Shown here: piece by piece, positions 8,575 to 16,760 of the stretch
How the letters are laid out: each line of letters opens with the position of its first letter
How positions within the stretch are numbered: the first letter of the stretch is position 1
Assembly: GCA_964484305.1 (NCBI GenBank)
Contig: CAZAEI010000004.1
Location: 4,705 to 68,704 of the forward strand
Reading direction: 5' to 3'
DNA: 64,000 nt
Source: DAOVFN01 sp964484305
Lineage (GTDB): Archaea > Aenigmatarchaeota > Aenigmatarchaeia > QMZP01
Position numbers and translations under genes: made by a program
The notes under the pieces: generated by a model
What the model was told of the DNA's origin: nothing
The model's database searches: none
The model's input: only the letters and a program-made list of their open reading frames with translations

Positions 8575-9774
8575 CTAGGCTGAGAAGTCAGCCAGCCTCC
8601 TCTGCCTTAGCATCCTGCTGCTGGCTATGTAGTCCCTGACAGGAAGCCTGAGCCCTGAGCCTATCTGCTCAAGGGCCTCCTGTCGGGTGTCAAACTTCAT
8701 GAAGGGCTGCCTGAAGGCGTTGCGGACGTTTTCAAGAATCTGCCAGTTCCCCAGGGGGACTGTGTACCCCTCATAGACCTCCCTGAAGACCACGACCATG
8801 GCCTGCCTCCCCATCCTGGCAAGGCCCTCGGCCACGCCAAGCCTGCTCGCGTAGTAGCCGCCTCCCTGGAGCTCTGCGTACTTTCTCCTGCCCCCGAAGG
8901 GCTCGTATTCCTCCAGTATCTCGGGACCCTTGAGATTCGCAGTCCACATGGAGCCAGGGGCCCAGGCCTCGAAGTTCTCGAACTCCCAGCTGCCTGGCAT
9001 GAGAAGGATCTCGAAGTGGTTGTCGAGGAACTCGCTCGAATAGACCCTGAACCCATCAATCTGGGGGCATTCCCTTATTCTGGCTATCAGGTCCTGGGCC
9101 ACCATGTCCTGAACCGCCACTATGCTCCATCTGGTTGGCACGAGCTTTCTGGAGTCCTTCATTCCGAGTACCCCTGATGAAAGTATGCTGGATATCCTGT
9201 AGACGTCGTGGCCTTCCTGATAGAGCATTATGCCTGCCTGGCTGGCCCTGAGGTCGTCACTCACTATGCAGTCAATCCCCCTGGGTATGTGCGGGTTCTC
9301 GGCAAGCCTCATGCTCTTGAGGGCCGCGCTGGGGCCCATGGGCTGGACTATGTCAGAGAAGCTGACCCTGTAGAGCGGCCTGCTCTTGAATGTGAGCTCG
9401 ACATCGGTCGGCCTGTCTGACAGAGCGAGCTCCTGGTTCTCCAGGACGTACCTGCTCCTGGACCTGATGTCCTGGGAGACCTTGGCCCTGAGCATCATGG
9501 AGCGCATCTCTATCAGTTCTGTATATGGCATCCCGAACCATTCTGAGGGGCTGTCGATGCTTTCCCTGTATTCCACTGCCGCTAGGGGCCCCGCACTGAC
9601 TCTTGGGTAGCCCATCCTGCCTACAAAGACAGAGGTTGAAGGGCCAAAGAAGTCCATGGGAAGATTCCTGACCTTGGGCCCCACCCTCAGCCTGGCCATG
9701 AGGGGGCAGTGCACCTGGCCGCAAAGGGCCCGGCTGCCCTTGCACACGAGGCACATCCTGGCTGTAGAAACCAT
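8575..9774 (-). CDS. nreA: DNA repair protein NreA (Nre family)
   Basis: About 399 residues of the archaeal Nre family (COG1602), linked to DNA repair and PCNA in haloarchaea. The N-terminus carries a Cys cluster (CLVC...C..HC). The body has the family signatures GPSTSVFVGRMGYP and ASRLGVAEGL. The last residues, QRRLADFS, resemble a PCNA-interacting QxxLxxF(F) box. The ATG was chosen with GGTGATGTAT directly before it; a GTG four codons earlier is the alternative. Transcribed behind a structured 150-base leader. Confidence 0.9.
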   Translation of the reverse strand: MVSTARMCLVCKGSRALCGQVHCPLMARLRVGPKVRNLPMDFFGPSTSVFVGRMGYPRVSAGPLAAVEYRESIDSPSEWFGMPYTELIEMRSMMLRAKVSQDIRSRSRYVLENQELALSDRPTDVELTFKSRPLYRVSFSDIVQPMGPSAALKSMRLAENPHIPRGIDCIVSDDLRASQAGIMLYQEGHDVYRISSILSSGVLGMKDSRKLVPTRWSIVAVQDMVAQDLIARIRECPQIDGFRVYSSEFLDNHFEILLMPGSWEFENFEAWAPGSMWTANLKGPEILEEYEPFGGRRKYAELQGGGYYASRLGVAEGLARMGRQAMVVVFREVYEGYTVPLGNWQILENVRNAFRQPFMKFDTRQEALEQIGSGLRLPVRDYIASSRMLRQRRLADFSA

Positions 9775-9925
9775 ATACATCACCACCCTGCCTTTCAGGC
9801 AAGCAATCTTTCACCTTCCATCCCCCTCGGGGACGGCAGACACCACAACACCTTCCGTTGCTTTGACACCCCTGGTGTCAAATTTCGCCATAAAAGATGG
9901 CAATGCTTCGCAACGGCAGACACCA
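9775..9925 (-). repeat. nreA leader: three hairpin units, one branched
   Basis: A minus-strand TATA (CATATAAATAG, about 9946-9956) predicts a start near 9925. The leader then holds three units, each ending in a GGTG-like sequence: (1) an outer stem CCGTTGC (9855-9861)/GCAACGG (9910-9916) enclosing two perfect hairpins, TTTGACACC/GGTGTCAAA (9862-9882) and GCCAT/ATGGC (9887-9901), i.e. a three-way junction; (2) a stem at 9818-9836; (3) GCCT/AGGC at 9790-9800 just before the start codon. The phrase GGTGTCTGCCGT begins units 1 and 2. Confidence 0.75.
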
Positions 9926-10013
9926 CATCCAATACAAAAACTATTTATATGTGCTTCCAAATCTTTAAACCATTCTCTGTTAAAATATATATACCAACAA
10001 TATGGGTATTGCT

Positions 10014-10715
10014 ATGATTTGCAGGAGATGCGGAAGAATGGTGGAGAAGGGCTGGCGCTTCTGTCCGAACTGCGGGGCAGGCCTGGAGCAGATGGGAGGC
10101 TCCATATTTGACGAAATATTCTCCAGGTTCAGAAGGGAGTTCAAGGATGTGGACAAGCTCTTTGACAAGGAGTTCGAGGTTCTTGACTTATCGCCATTCT
10201 TCAGGAATTCCCATGCTCTAGGCGGCACAGGCACCCCGAGGGGCGCAGGAAGGCCTAGGGGATCCGGGTTCACGATAAAGATAACAAGGGGGAACGGGGA
10301 GCAGCCCAGGGTAGATGTCAAGACCTTTGGCAACCTTGACCGCAACGAGGTCAGGAGGGAGGTTGCAGATGAGATGAGGGACCTTGGCATGAAGACCCCA
10401 TTGATGGCTGGCCGGGGTGAAAGGTCCCCTGAAGGGCGCAGAGCCCAGAAAGAGAAGCCGCATCAGGAGCCTGCAAGGTTCACAGAGGAGCCCAAGACCC
10501 AGGTGAGAAGCGTGGGCACCGAGGTGACAGTGGAGATGGAACTCCCTGACGTGAAGTCAGAGGGTGACATAGAAATCAATGAACTTGAGTCCTCTGTAGA
10601 GGTCAGGGCCAGGACAGGGGACAAGGCCTACTTCAAGATAATAACCAAGCCCGAGAGGTTCTCGGTCACCTCAAAGAGGTTTGAGGAGGGCAGGCTCTAT
10701 CTGGAGTTCTCATAG
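10014..10715 (+). CDS. Zn-ribbon protein with C-terminal Hsp20/CS-like domain
   Basis: 233 residues. N-terminal zinc ribbon CRRC...CPNC (first 25 residues), an acidic/basic linker rich in Gly, Pro and charged residues, and a C-terminal beta-rich domain of about 75 residues (EVTVEMELPDVKSEGDIEINELESS...) that looks like an Hsp20/alpha-crystallin or CS fold. TATA-like AAAATATATATA near 9982-9993 makes the ATG at this position the probable leaderless start. Possibly a small heat-shock-like chaperone or adaptor; function unknown. Confidence 0.6.
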   Translation: MICRRCGRMVEKGWRFCPNCGAGLEQMGGSIFDEIFSRFRREFKDVDKLFDKEFEVLDLSPFFRNSHALGGTGTPRGAGRPRGSGFTIKITRGNGEQPRVDVKTFGNLDRNEVRREVADEMRDLGMKTPLMAGRGERSPEGRRAQKEKPHQEPARFTEEPKTQVRSVGTEVTVEMELPDVKSEGDIEINELESSVEVRARTGDKAYFKIITKPERFSVTSKRFEEGRLYLEFS

Positions 10716-10754
10716 TTGGTTCAGTGTGGCCCCTAATTTTATAATTCTGTCAAC

Positions 10755-11380
10755 TTAGAGGTGCATTTCTGCAGCGTAACTACTCACCCATATCATGTTC
10801 TCCTGAACAACTGACATTCCCTCAGCAAAGAAATCCCTACTCTGCTTATCCCACGTACTCATGACACCCATGACCACCTCGTGGTTATGTATCCCCCTAT
10901 CAGACCTGCTCCTACCTGTTATCTTCCTCATTACCACAGACGGTCTCAATCCCCTCTCCGCTTCATTGTTATTATCAGATACTTCAGGATTCTCAACAAA
11001 CGTAAACAGAGCATCCCTGCACTTGGATATCACATCAGTGGGTCTCGGTGAAGCCTGCTTCCCGCATCTCTTGCAGTGGTGGCTGGGTATTTCATATCCT
11101 GTGTTCATTGGTTCAGGGGGTCTGATATCCTCCGTGTATCGCTTCCTTCTCTTGACTGGTCTGGATAATTCGCCTCCACAGCAAGGACACCTGTCAAGTG
11201 AAAGCCTCTGTTTTCTGTGTATCCTGTCTGGTACAGGCCTGTTATTGGGTTTGTGTCCTTCCTTAGTTCCTGGGTTTCCTTTTCAAGTTTCAGGTATCCC
11301 CCTTCAATGAATTCTACATATGCCCTGAGATGGGGATACTTAGCCATTAATTTGTTTGCTATCCTTGGTCGATCCATCAA
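10755..11380 (-). pseudogene. IS66-type transposase, decayed
   Basis: Two fragments in different frames. The N-terminal one (11105-11380) covers the coiled-coil start of an IS66 TnpC. One frame over, at about 11110-11200, reads a Zn-finger RCPCCGGELSRP, and that frame continues into the second fragment (10755-11108), which has HCKRCGKQASP and then DNNNEAERGLRPSVVMRK, the conserved IS66 C-terminal block. The catalytic core between them is missing: total coding length is about 200 codons against 400-500 for intact TnpC. The gene therefore has a frameshift and a large internal deletion and cannot encode an active transposase. Confidence 0.85.
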
Positions 11381-11461
11381 TAATATATTATGGACGAACT
11401 GGAATATCAGCGTAAAGCATAGCTATTTATAGGGTAGAGCGCGACATGGGTGAGTAGTTAC
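10776..11461. mobile_element. IS66-like remnant with terminal inverted repeats
   Basis: A perfect 16-bp terminal inverted repeat, GTAACTACTCACCCAT at 10776-10791 and its complement at 11446-11461, bounds the decayed transposase. IS66-family ends typically begin with GTAA. The 8 bases outside each end (TCTGCAGC and AGCATTAC) differ, so no target duplication is left. At about 686 bp it is a deletion derivative, perhaps mobilisable in trans if an intact copy exists elsewhere. Confidence 0.85.
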
Positions 11462-11503
11462 AGCATTACCGTGGGTGGATGTTTATGGCACTCAAGAAGA
11501 GGC

Positions 11504-11800
11504 TTACTTAAGGTCTCTGAACCTCCTGGCCCACAGGATGATGGTCCACCTCGAGACCCTTATCCCCTTCCTGGCCAGGTTCATCTGGACCTCTGAGGAG
11601 GAGAAGCCCTTCCTGTAGAGGCCCACGGCCTCCCTGATTTCCTCGGGGGCGAACCTCATCCTCCAGAAGACCGGGTCGGGGGTGAACTTCCTCCCGCAGG
11701 ACTTGCACATCCTCATGTGCTTCCTGCTCTTCTCGTTGTGCCTGAAGCCCCGCCACACTGTCTCTGCGCTCCCGCAGTGGGGGCATTTTGTCTTGTCCAT
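11504..11800 (-). CDS. Zn-ribbon/HTH protein like the N-terminus of IS6-family transposases
   Basis: 98 residues: a zinc ribbon (CPHC...CKSC, 6-36) followed by a helix-turn-helix (EEIREAVGLYRKGFSSSEVQMNL...SRWTIILWARRF). This layout matches the DNA-binding head of IS6/IS240-type archaeal transposases, but no DDE catalytic domain follows: it ends in a stop codon and the sequence beyond is the IS66-like remnant. Either a truncated transposase or a domesticated DNA-binding protein. Confidence 0.65.
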   Translation of the reverse strand: MDKTKCPHCGSAETVWRGFRHNEKSRKHMRMCKSCGRKFTPDPVFWRMRFAPEEIREAVGLYRKGFSSSEVQMNLARKGIRVSRWTIILWARRFRDLK

Positions 11801-11918
11801 GGGTATAATTGGTTCCGGGGGCCTTTAAAGGTGTCAACTTAGCGAGAGACAAACATTTAAATATTATAAACTCTATATTATATTATATAACAATAATTTA
11901 TAATGTAGATGTGATATC

Positions 11919-12542
11919 ATGGACTGGAGAAAGACTGCCAAGGAAGCAGAGGGCCTGCATACTGTTAAGAGCCTTGCCAAATCCATGGGTATTAAAAAAA
12001 GCACAGCAGTGCTGTATATCCATGAGATGAGAAAGGGAGGCTATGTCAGGACAATGAGGGGGAGGAAGGGGAAAAGGCTCTATGACATCTCCCCGCTCAG
12101 CCTCAGGAAAGTGGGTTCGGATGGATTCATTGAGATACTGAACAGGAATTCAAGTCTGAAAATACAGAGGCCCTTTAAGCAGAGGGTCTATGGGAAAAAA
12201 CTGACCATAGAGGAGGCCCTGGTCCGTGCGCTCAAGAGCGATGAGCCGAGGATTGTGCTTGCATCGCTCGGGCTTTTCAAGAAACCACTTGACTGGAAAA
12301 GGATATACAGACTAGCCAAGAAGGAGGGCTTGGAAAGGGAAATCGGTTCGATGTATGAACTGAGCAGGAGATGCTTCAAGGTAAGAAGGATGGACGGCAG
12401 GATAAGGAGAAAACTGAGGGATTCCCCAATAAGGAAGGGGTTTATTATAAGAAGGGTAAGAAGAAGTGATTTCGGTGATATTGAGGAAATGTGGGGGATG
12501 CGTATCCCATTCAGAAAATCCGAAATCGAAGAACTCGGGTGA
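11919..12542 (+). CDS. Winged-helix protein paired with a nucleotidyltransferase (AbiEi-like antitoxin)
   Basis: 207 residues. The first 60 form a winged helix-turn-helix (HTVKSLAKSMGIKKSTAVLYIHEMRKGGYVRT); the rest is basic and alpha-helical with no recognised domain. It ends four bases before a nucleotidyltransferase gene. An HTH protein followed by a DUF/AbiEii-type nucleotidyltransferase is the arrangement of type IV toxin-antitoxin and abortive-infection pairs. A very AT-rich promoter (TATATTATATTATATAAC) precedes it. Antitoxin role is inferred from context. Confidence 0.65.
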   Translation: MDWRKTAKEAEGLHTVKSLAKSMGIKKSTAVLYIHEMRKGGYVRTMRGRKGKRLYDISPLSLRKVGSDGFIEILNRNSSLKIQRPFKQRVYGKKLTIEEALVRALKSDEPRIVLASLGLFKKPLDWKRIYRLAKKEGLEREIGSMYELSRRCFKVRRMDGRIRRKLRDSPIRKGFIIRRVRRSDFGDIEEMWGMRIPFRKSEIEELG

Positions 12543-12546
12543 TGGT

Positions 12547-13194
12547 ATGATAAGAATAGAGGAACAGAACAGGCTTTTCGAACTGATAGGAAAAACCATC
12601 GAGAGGGATATTGATGCATTGGTGGTTGGGGGCTCTGCAATGCTATATTACAATTTTTCCAAGATCTCTACCAAGGACATAGATATCGTCCTGCTAAACG
12701 AAAAGGACAGGAATTATCTTATAGAAGTTATTCAAGGGATGGGGTTCAAGATGAAGATAAAGCCTGAAAAGCGGGGCCATCCGTATGTTCTTGAATCTGA
12801 AGAATACGTCTTGGACATCTTTGCAGGGAAGATGTTCCGCCTGGATATTTCTGAGGGGATATTGGAAAGGGTAAAAGAAAGGGTTGAATACGGAAACCTG
12901 ACGGTCTGCGTGATTTCTCCGGAAGACATAATTCTATCTAAAAGCATGACGGACAGGTTCAGGGACAGGGAAGACGTAATAGAAATAACCAAAGAGGCAA
13001 ACATTGATTGGGATTCGGTTTTAAAGGAATGTAAATGGCAGGCAAAGAACGGTGATTTCCGCTTCTGTGTCTATCTGTATGACTTCCTAGACGAGCTGGT
13101 GCATGATTACAGCCTTAAGATTCCCAAGGATACAGAAAGAACTATCAAGAAGCTGTATCGGGATTTCCTGAATAACATTAAAACAAAGAAATAA
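12547..13194 (+). CDS. Nucleotidyltransferase of the AbiEii/MenT-like type
   Basis: 215 residues from the ATG that follows GGTGATGGT. The minimal nucleotidyltransferase core is visible: VVGGSAMLYYN (GS motif, about 22-32), then STKDIDIVLL with the paired aspartates, and a third acidic position near VLDIFAG. The C-terminal half is helical (LSKSMTDRFRDREDV), typical of AbiEii-like and DUF6036-type proteins. Follows its HTH partner by four bases. Such proteins can act as toxins that modify tRNA or as defence proteins; activity is not tested by sequence. Confidence 0.72.
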   Translation: MIRIEEQNRLFELIGKTIERDIDALVVGGSAMLYYNFSKISTKDIDIVLLNEKDRNYLIEVIQGMGFKMKIKPEKRGHPYVLESEEYVLDIFAGKMFRLDISEGILERVKERVEYGNLTVCVISPEDIILSKSMTDRFRDREDVIEITKEANIDWDSVLKECKWQAKNGDFRFCVYLYDFLDELVHDYSLKIPKDTERTIKKLYRDFLNNIKTKK

Positions 13195-13239
13195 CCGGGA
13201 CGAACAAATATTTGCAGTTCTTGAGTCAGAGGGGATATT

Positions 13240-14961
13240 CTACATCCTCTCGGGGGCCTCTATGCCCAGGAGGCCCAGCGCGTTCCTGAGGACCTGGGCC
13301 GTTGCCCTGACCAGGGCCAGCCTGGCCGGCCTTGCCTCCCTGCCGGCCCTGAGGACCGGAACGCTCTGATAGAACTCATTGAACCTGGTGGCAAGCTCCA
13401 GGGCATACCCCGCAATGTAATGGGGCCTCATGTCCTTGGCAGCCCTCTGGACAGCATCGGGAAACTCCGCCAGCTGCCTGAGAAGGGCCAGCTCCATTTC
13501 CCCTCCAGGAACAGCATGGACGGGCCCGCTGGGAGCGCTCCTGCCCCCGCTCCTGGCCTTCCTGAGGATTGACATGGCCCTGGTGTGGCTGTACTGTATA
13601 TAGGGTCCTGTGTCGCCGTCGAAGTTTAGTATCTGGCCCCAGTTGAACACAATAACCTTCTCCGGGGACTTGCTTAACATGGTGTATTTCAGGGCCCCCA
13701 TGCCAACCAGGCCTGCTGTCCTGTCCAGCTCCCTGCTGGAAAGCCTGGGGTTCTTGCTCCCTGTCTCCCTCCTGGCCAGCTTCAGGAGCTCCTCCCTTAG
13801 CTCGTCATAGAGTATGACCTTCCCCTCCCTGGACTTCATCTTCTTGCCAGAGCCGAGGTTGACCAGTTCATACCTCAGATGGGACTCCTTCCTGGCATGC
13901 CTCCACTTCATGAGCTCCAGGAGCCTGAAGAGCTGCATGAAATACAGGTTCTGCTCGGAGCCCACGACATGGACAATCCTCTTTGGCCTGTATTCCCTCA
14001 TCTGGAGCTCGGCCAGCGCAAGGTCCTTGGCATGGTAGAGTGGGGTCTTCTCCCTGGTGACAAGGACGAACACGCCCAGTCCCTGCTTCTCCATGTCCAC
14101 TATTATGGCACCATCGCTTACCCTGGCAATCCCCTTCCTTGCCAGGTCCCCGGCCATCTTCAGTCCCTCGGCCTCGACCTCGCTCTCGAAATAGAGCCTG
14201 TCGAACCCGGCCCCGAAGTCCCTGTATATCCTGTCAAAGTAGTCGAGGCTCCACTTCCTGGTCTTCTTCCAGACAGGCATAATCCTCCTGTCCCTTGCAT
14301 AGAGCATGCTGTTAATCTCCCTCATGGCCTCCTCGGCCTTCCTGCTGCTGGCTATCTTCCTGCTTGCCTCCCTGTAGACCTTACCAAGCCACCTTCCCCT
14401 GTCCCCTGACGGGGTCCTTCCCCTGTGAATATTAAGGAATCCCCAGAGGCACTTCGCCACATGGGGGCCTATATCCCCCTGGTAATTGGCCCTCACCACA
14501 TCAGAGCCCCCGGCCTCCAGTATCCTGCAGAGAGATTCCCCCAGGCAGATATTCCTCACATGGCCTATGTGAAAGGCCTTATGTGTGTTCGGGTGCGCGA
14601 ATTCCACCATTATCTTCTTTCTCCCTGTGGTCCTCCCGACTCTGCCATACCTTTCGCCCTCCTTAACTATCCCCTTCAGAAGCAGCCCGGCCGCCCTGTT
14701 CCAGTCCATATAGAAGTTGATGTAGGGGCCGTGGGAATCCACATTCCCCACCAGGCCGGATGGCCTGAGCTTCCTGCTCATATCCCTGGCAATCTCCGCG
14801 GGATTCTTCTTTTTCCGCTTGGCCAGGACAAAGCAGGGATAGGCCAGGTCCGAGCCTATGTTACCGGGCGGCCTCTCGAGGCCCTCCTCCGCAAGCTTCC
14901 TTGGGACCTGCCGGGAGAGAATCCTCAGCACATCCCTCCTAAACTCCTGCATGAGGTTCAT
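13240..14961 (-). CDS. argS: Arginyl-tRNA synthetase
   Basis: 573-residue class I synthetase charging tRNA-Arg. The N-terminal additional domain typical of ArgRS is present (about 1-100), followed by FAHPNTHKAFHIGHVRN with the HIGH motif near 130, the family's YxGDIGPHV segment, a KMKSREG loop in the KMSKS position near 380, and the C-terminal DALR anticodon-binding helices ending near residue 570. Intact length. AT-rich promoter sequence lies upstream between it and the divergent helicase gene. Confidence 0.95.
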   Translation of the reverse strand: MNLMQEFRRDVLRILSRQVPRKLAEEGLERPPGNIGSDLAYPCFVLAKRKKKNPAEIARDMSRKLRPSGLVGNVDSHGPYINFYMDWNRAAGLLLKGIVKEGERYGRVGRTTGRKKIMVEFAHPNTHKAFHIGHVRNICLGESLCRILEAGGSDVVRANYQGDIGPHVAKCLWGFLNIHRGRTPSGDRGRWLGKVYREASRKIASSRKAEEAMREINSMLYARDRRIMPVWKKTRKWSLDYFDRIYRDFGAGFDRLYFESEVEAEGLKMAGDLARKGIARVSDGAIIVDMEKQGLGVFVLVTREKTPLYHAKDLALAELQMREYRPKRIVHVVGSEQNLYFMQLFRLLELMKWRHARKESHLRYELVNLGSGKKMKSREGKVILYDELREELLKLARRETGSKNPRLSSRELDRTAGLVGMGALKYTMLSKSPEKVIVFNWGQILNFDGDTGPYIQYSHTRAMSILRKARSGGRSAPSGPVHAVPGGEMELALLRQLAEFPDAVQRAAKDMRPHYIAGYALELATRFNEFYQSVPVLRAGREARPARLALVRATAQVLRNALGLLGIEAPERM

Positions 14962-15114
14962 AACAATAATTATGTTCGCGGAATAAATAACATATATAAA
15001 CTAGTGTTATGATAACATTACCTTAGTGAACAGATTAATCGTAAAATAGGTATTATGCTTGTTCTTACGATGACTGTGTGATTGCATAGAATACCAGATG
15101 AAAGGAATTGGACC

Positions 15115-16383
15115 ATGAGATTCAGTGAATTCAGGCTTAAGCCCGCCCTCCTGGAGACTGCAGAGAGGTTGGGATTCAGGGAGGCAACCCCTATCCAGGA
15201 GAGGTGCATAAACCACATACTTAGCGGCAGGGATGTTGTAGGAGAGGCAGAGACGGGCTCCGGAAAGACCGTGGCCTTTGCCCTCCCGATACTCGACAGG
15301 ATCTCCCAGGGAAGTGGGATACAGGCGCTTGTTCTCACGCCCACCAGGGAGCTCTGCGTTCAGGTCACAGACGTCTTCAGGGATTTCGGCAGGCCCCTCG
15401 GAATAAGGGCAATAAGCGTGTACGGCGGGGTGGGCCTCGAGCCCCAGATAGATGGCATGCGCACGGCTGACATAGTGGTGGGGACTCCCGGGAGGGTCCT
15501 GGACCACCTGGGCAGGAAGAATATGGACCTGGGGGGCGTGAGGTTCCTTGTGCTTGACGAGACAGACAAGATGTTCGAGATGGGATTCGTAGAGGACGTG
15601 GAGGAGATAATAGGGCACGTTCCGGGAAAGAGGCAGACCCTCATGTTCAGCGCGACCATGTCATACAGCATACAGTCTATAACCAAGAAGCATCTCCACA
15701 ACCCCATGGTTGTGAGGACGCGCTCCTATGTGGACACAAGCAAGCTCAGGCAGGTGTATTACGACATATACAACCAGAACGACAAGTTCTCCCTCCTGGT
15801 CTATCTGCTCCGGAACCACACACCCGGCCTTGCTTTGGTGTTCTGTGCTACCAGGCAGGAGTCAGGCATCGTGGCGAGCAACCTGAAGCGCCAGGGCGTG
15901 AATGCCATGGCAATACACGGGGGAATGACCCAGTACAAGAGGGAGCAGTCACTCGATGCGCTCAAGCACGAGAACATCGATGTCCTCGTGGCCACGGACG
16001 TGGCAGCGCGGGGCCTCGACATAAAGAATGTCACCCATGTCTACAACTATGACGTTCCAAAGACCCCCAGGGAATACATACACAGGGTAGGCCGCACGGC
16101 CCGGGCAGGAGAGAGCGGGTCTGCAGTCACCCTCCTCACCCACCGCGACCATGACAACTTCCGCCGCATCCTGGCCGATGAGGGCATAGCTGTGGAGAGT
16201 GAAGGCATCCCGCCCTTTAGTAGGGTCCCCTTCAACCGCTTCCTAGACGACACCCGCAGGGACCGCGAGGGAGACGGCAGGGACAGATACCCGGACAGGA
16301 GGCGCTCCTCAGGCCACAGGCACTCATCAAGGGGATATTCAGGCAGGGACCGTTCCAGAAGGGACCGGAACCCCCGCAGATAG
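15115..16383 (+). CDS. DEAD-box RNA helicase with Arg-rich tail (DETD variant)
   Basis: 422 residues from the ATG. Motifs in order: Q motif ATPIQERCI, Walker A AETGSGKT, PTREL, TPGR, motif II DETD in place of DEAD, SAT, and motif VI HRVGRTARAG. The last 45 residues are an RNA-binding tail rich in Arg, Asp, Gly and Ser (RDRYPDRRRSSGHRH). ATP-dependent RNA unwinding, probably in ribosome assembly or mRNA handling. The in-frame upstream TTG was rejected because the Q-motif spacing and AAAGGA ribosome site fit the ATG. Confidence 0.93.
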   Translation: MRFSEFRLKPALLETAERLGFREATPIQERCINHILSGRDVVGEAETGSGKTVAFALPILDRISQGSGIQALVLTPTRELCVQVTDVFRDFGRPLGIRAISVYGGVGLEPQIDGMRTADIVVGTPGRVLDHLGRKNMDLGGVRFLVLDETDKMFEMGFVEDVEEIIGHVPGKRQTLMFSATMSYSIQSITKKHLHNPMVVRTRSYVDTSKLRQVYYDIYNQNDKFSLLVYLLRNHTPGLALVFCATRQESGIVASNLKRQGVNAMAIHGGMTQYKREQSLDALKHENIDVLVATDVAARGLDIKNVTHVYNYDVPKTPREYIHRVGRTARAGESGSAVTLLTHRDHDNFRRILADEGIAVESEGIPPFSRVPFNRFLDDTRRDREGDGRDRYPDRRRSSGHRHSSRGYSGRDRSRRDRNPRR

Positions 16384-16430
16384 GCCTGGAAGCTCCGGGG
16401 GCCTTGATTATTCAGGAAGCCTGTTCGATT

Positions 16431-16601
16431 CTACTTCAGAACCCGTACAGAGGATGTGGCTATCAAACCTATTCCGAGAATTCCTGTGACAATCGCAATG
16501 CCTGTAGTATTTTCTCCGAAAACACTGCCTTCGAACATTATGAATGCCCCCATCAAGGCCAATGAGATTCCCAATATGAATAACAGTTTCTGGTTTACCA
16601 T
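16431..16601 (-). CDS. Small two-helix membrane protein
   Basis: 56 residues with two hydrophobic stretches (LLFILGISLALMGAFIMF and GIAIVTGILGIGLIATSS) joined by a short polar hairpin with a conserved-looking EGSVFGENT. The start is supported by TATA-like ATATTTAAAATA sequence upstream on the minus strand around 16620-16630, giving a nearly leaderless message. It converges with the helicase gene. No family recognised. Too short for many gene finders. Confidence 0.55.
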   Translation of the reverse strand: MVNQKLLFILGISLALMGAFIMFEGSVFGENTTGIAIVTGILGIGLIATSSVRVLK

Positions 16602-16760
16602 AAGTATCATTGGCCTGAGATATTTTAAATAGGAATTCCATGTTCCAACAGATTTGTTGTTTTTTTGTTTCCCTTCTACATTTTGGAAGAGCCTTGGAAA
16701 AATGGTTTTTGAGAGAGGCGACTATGTTCGATATGTATTATACGAACCCTTGAGGAATAC

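Noticed and set aside
13879..14409. Long frames antisense to argS
   Set aside because: They mirror the GC-rich codons of argS and have no recognisable domain or start signal.
16408..16641. 77-codon minus frame MEFLFKISQAND...
   Set aside because: An overlapping frame (16431-16601) encodes a much more plausible two-helix membrane protein.
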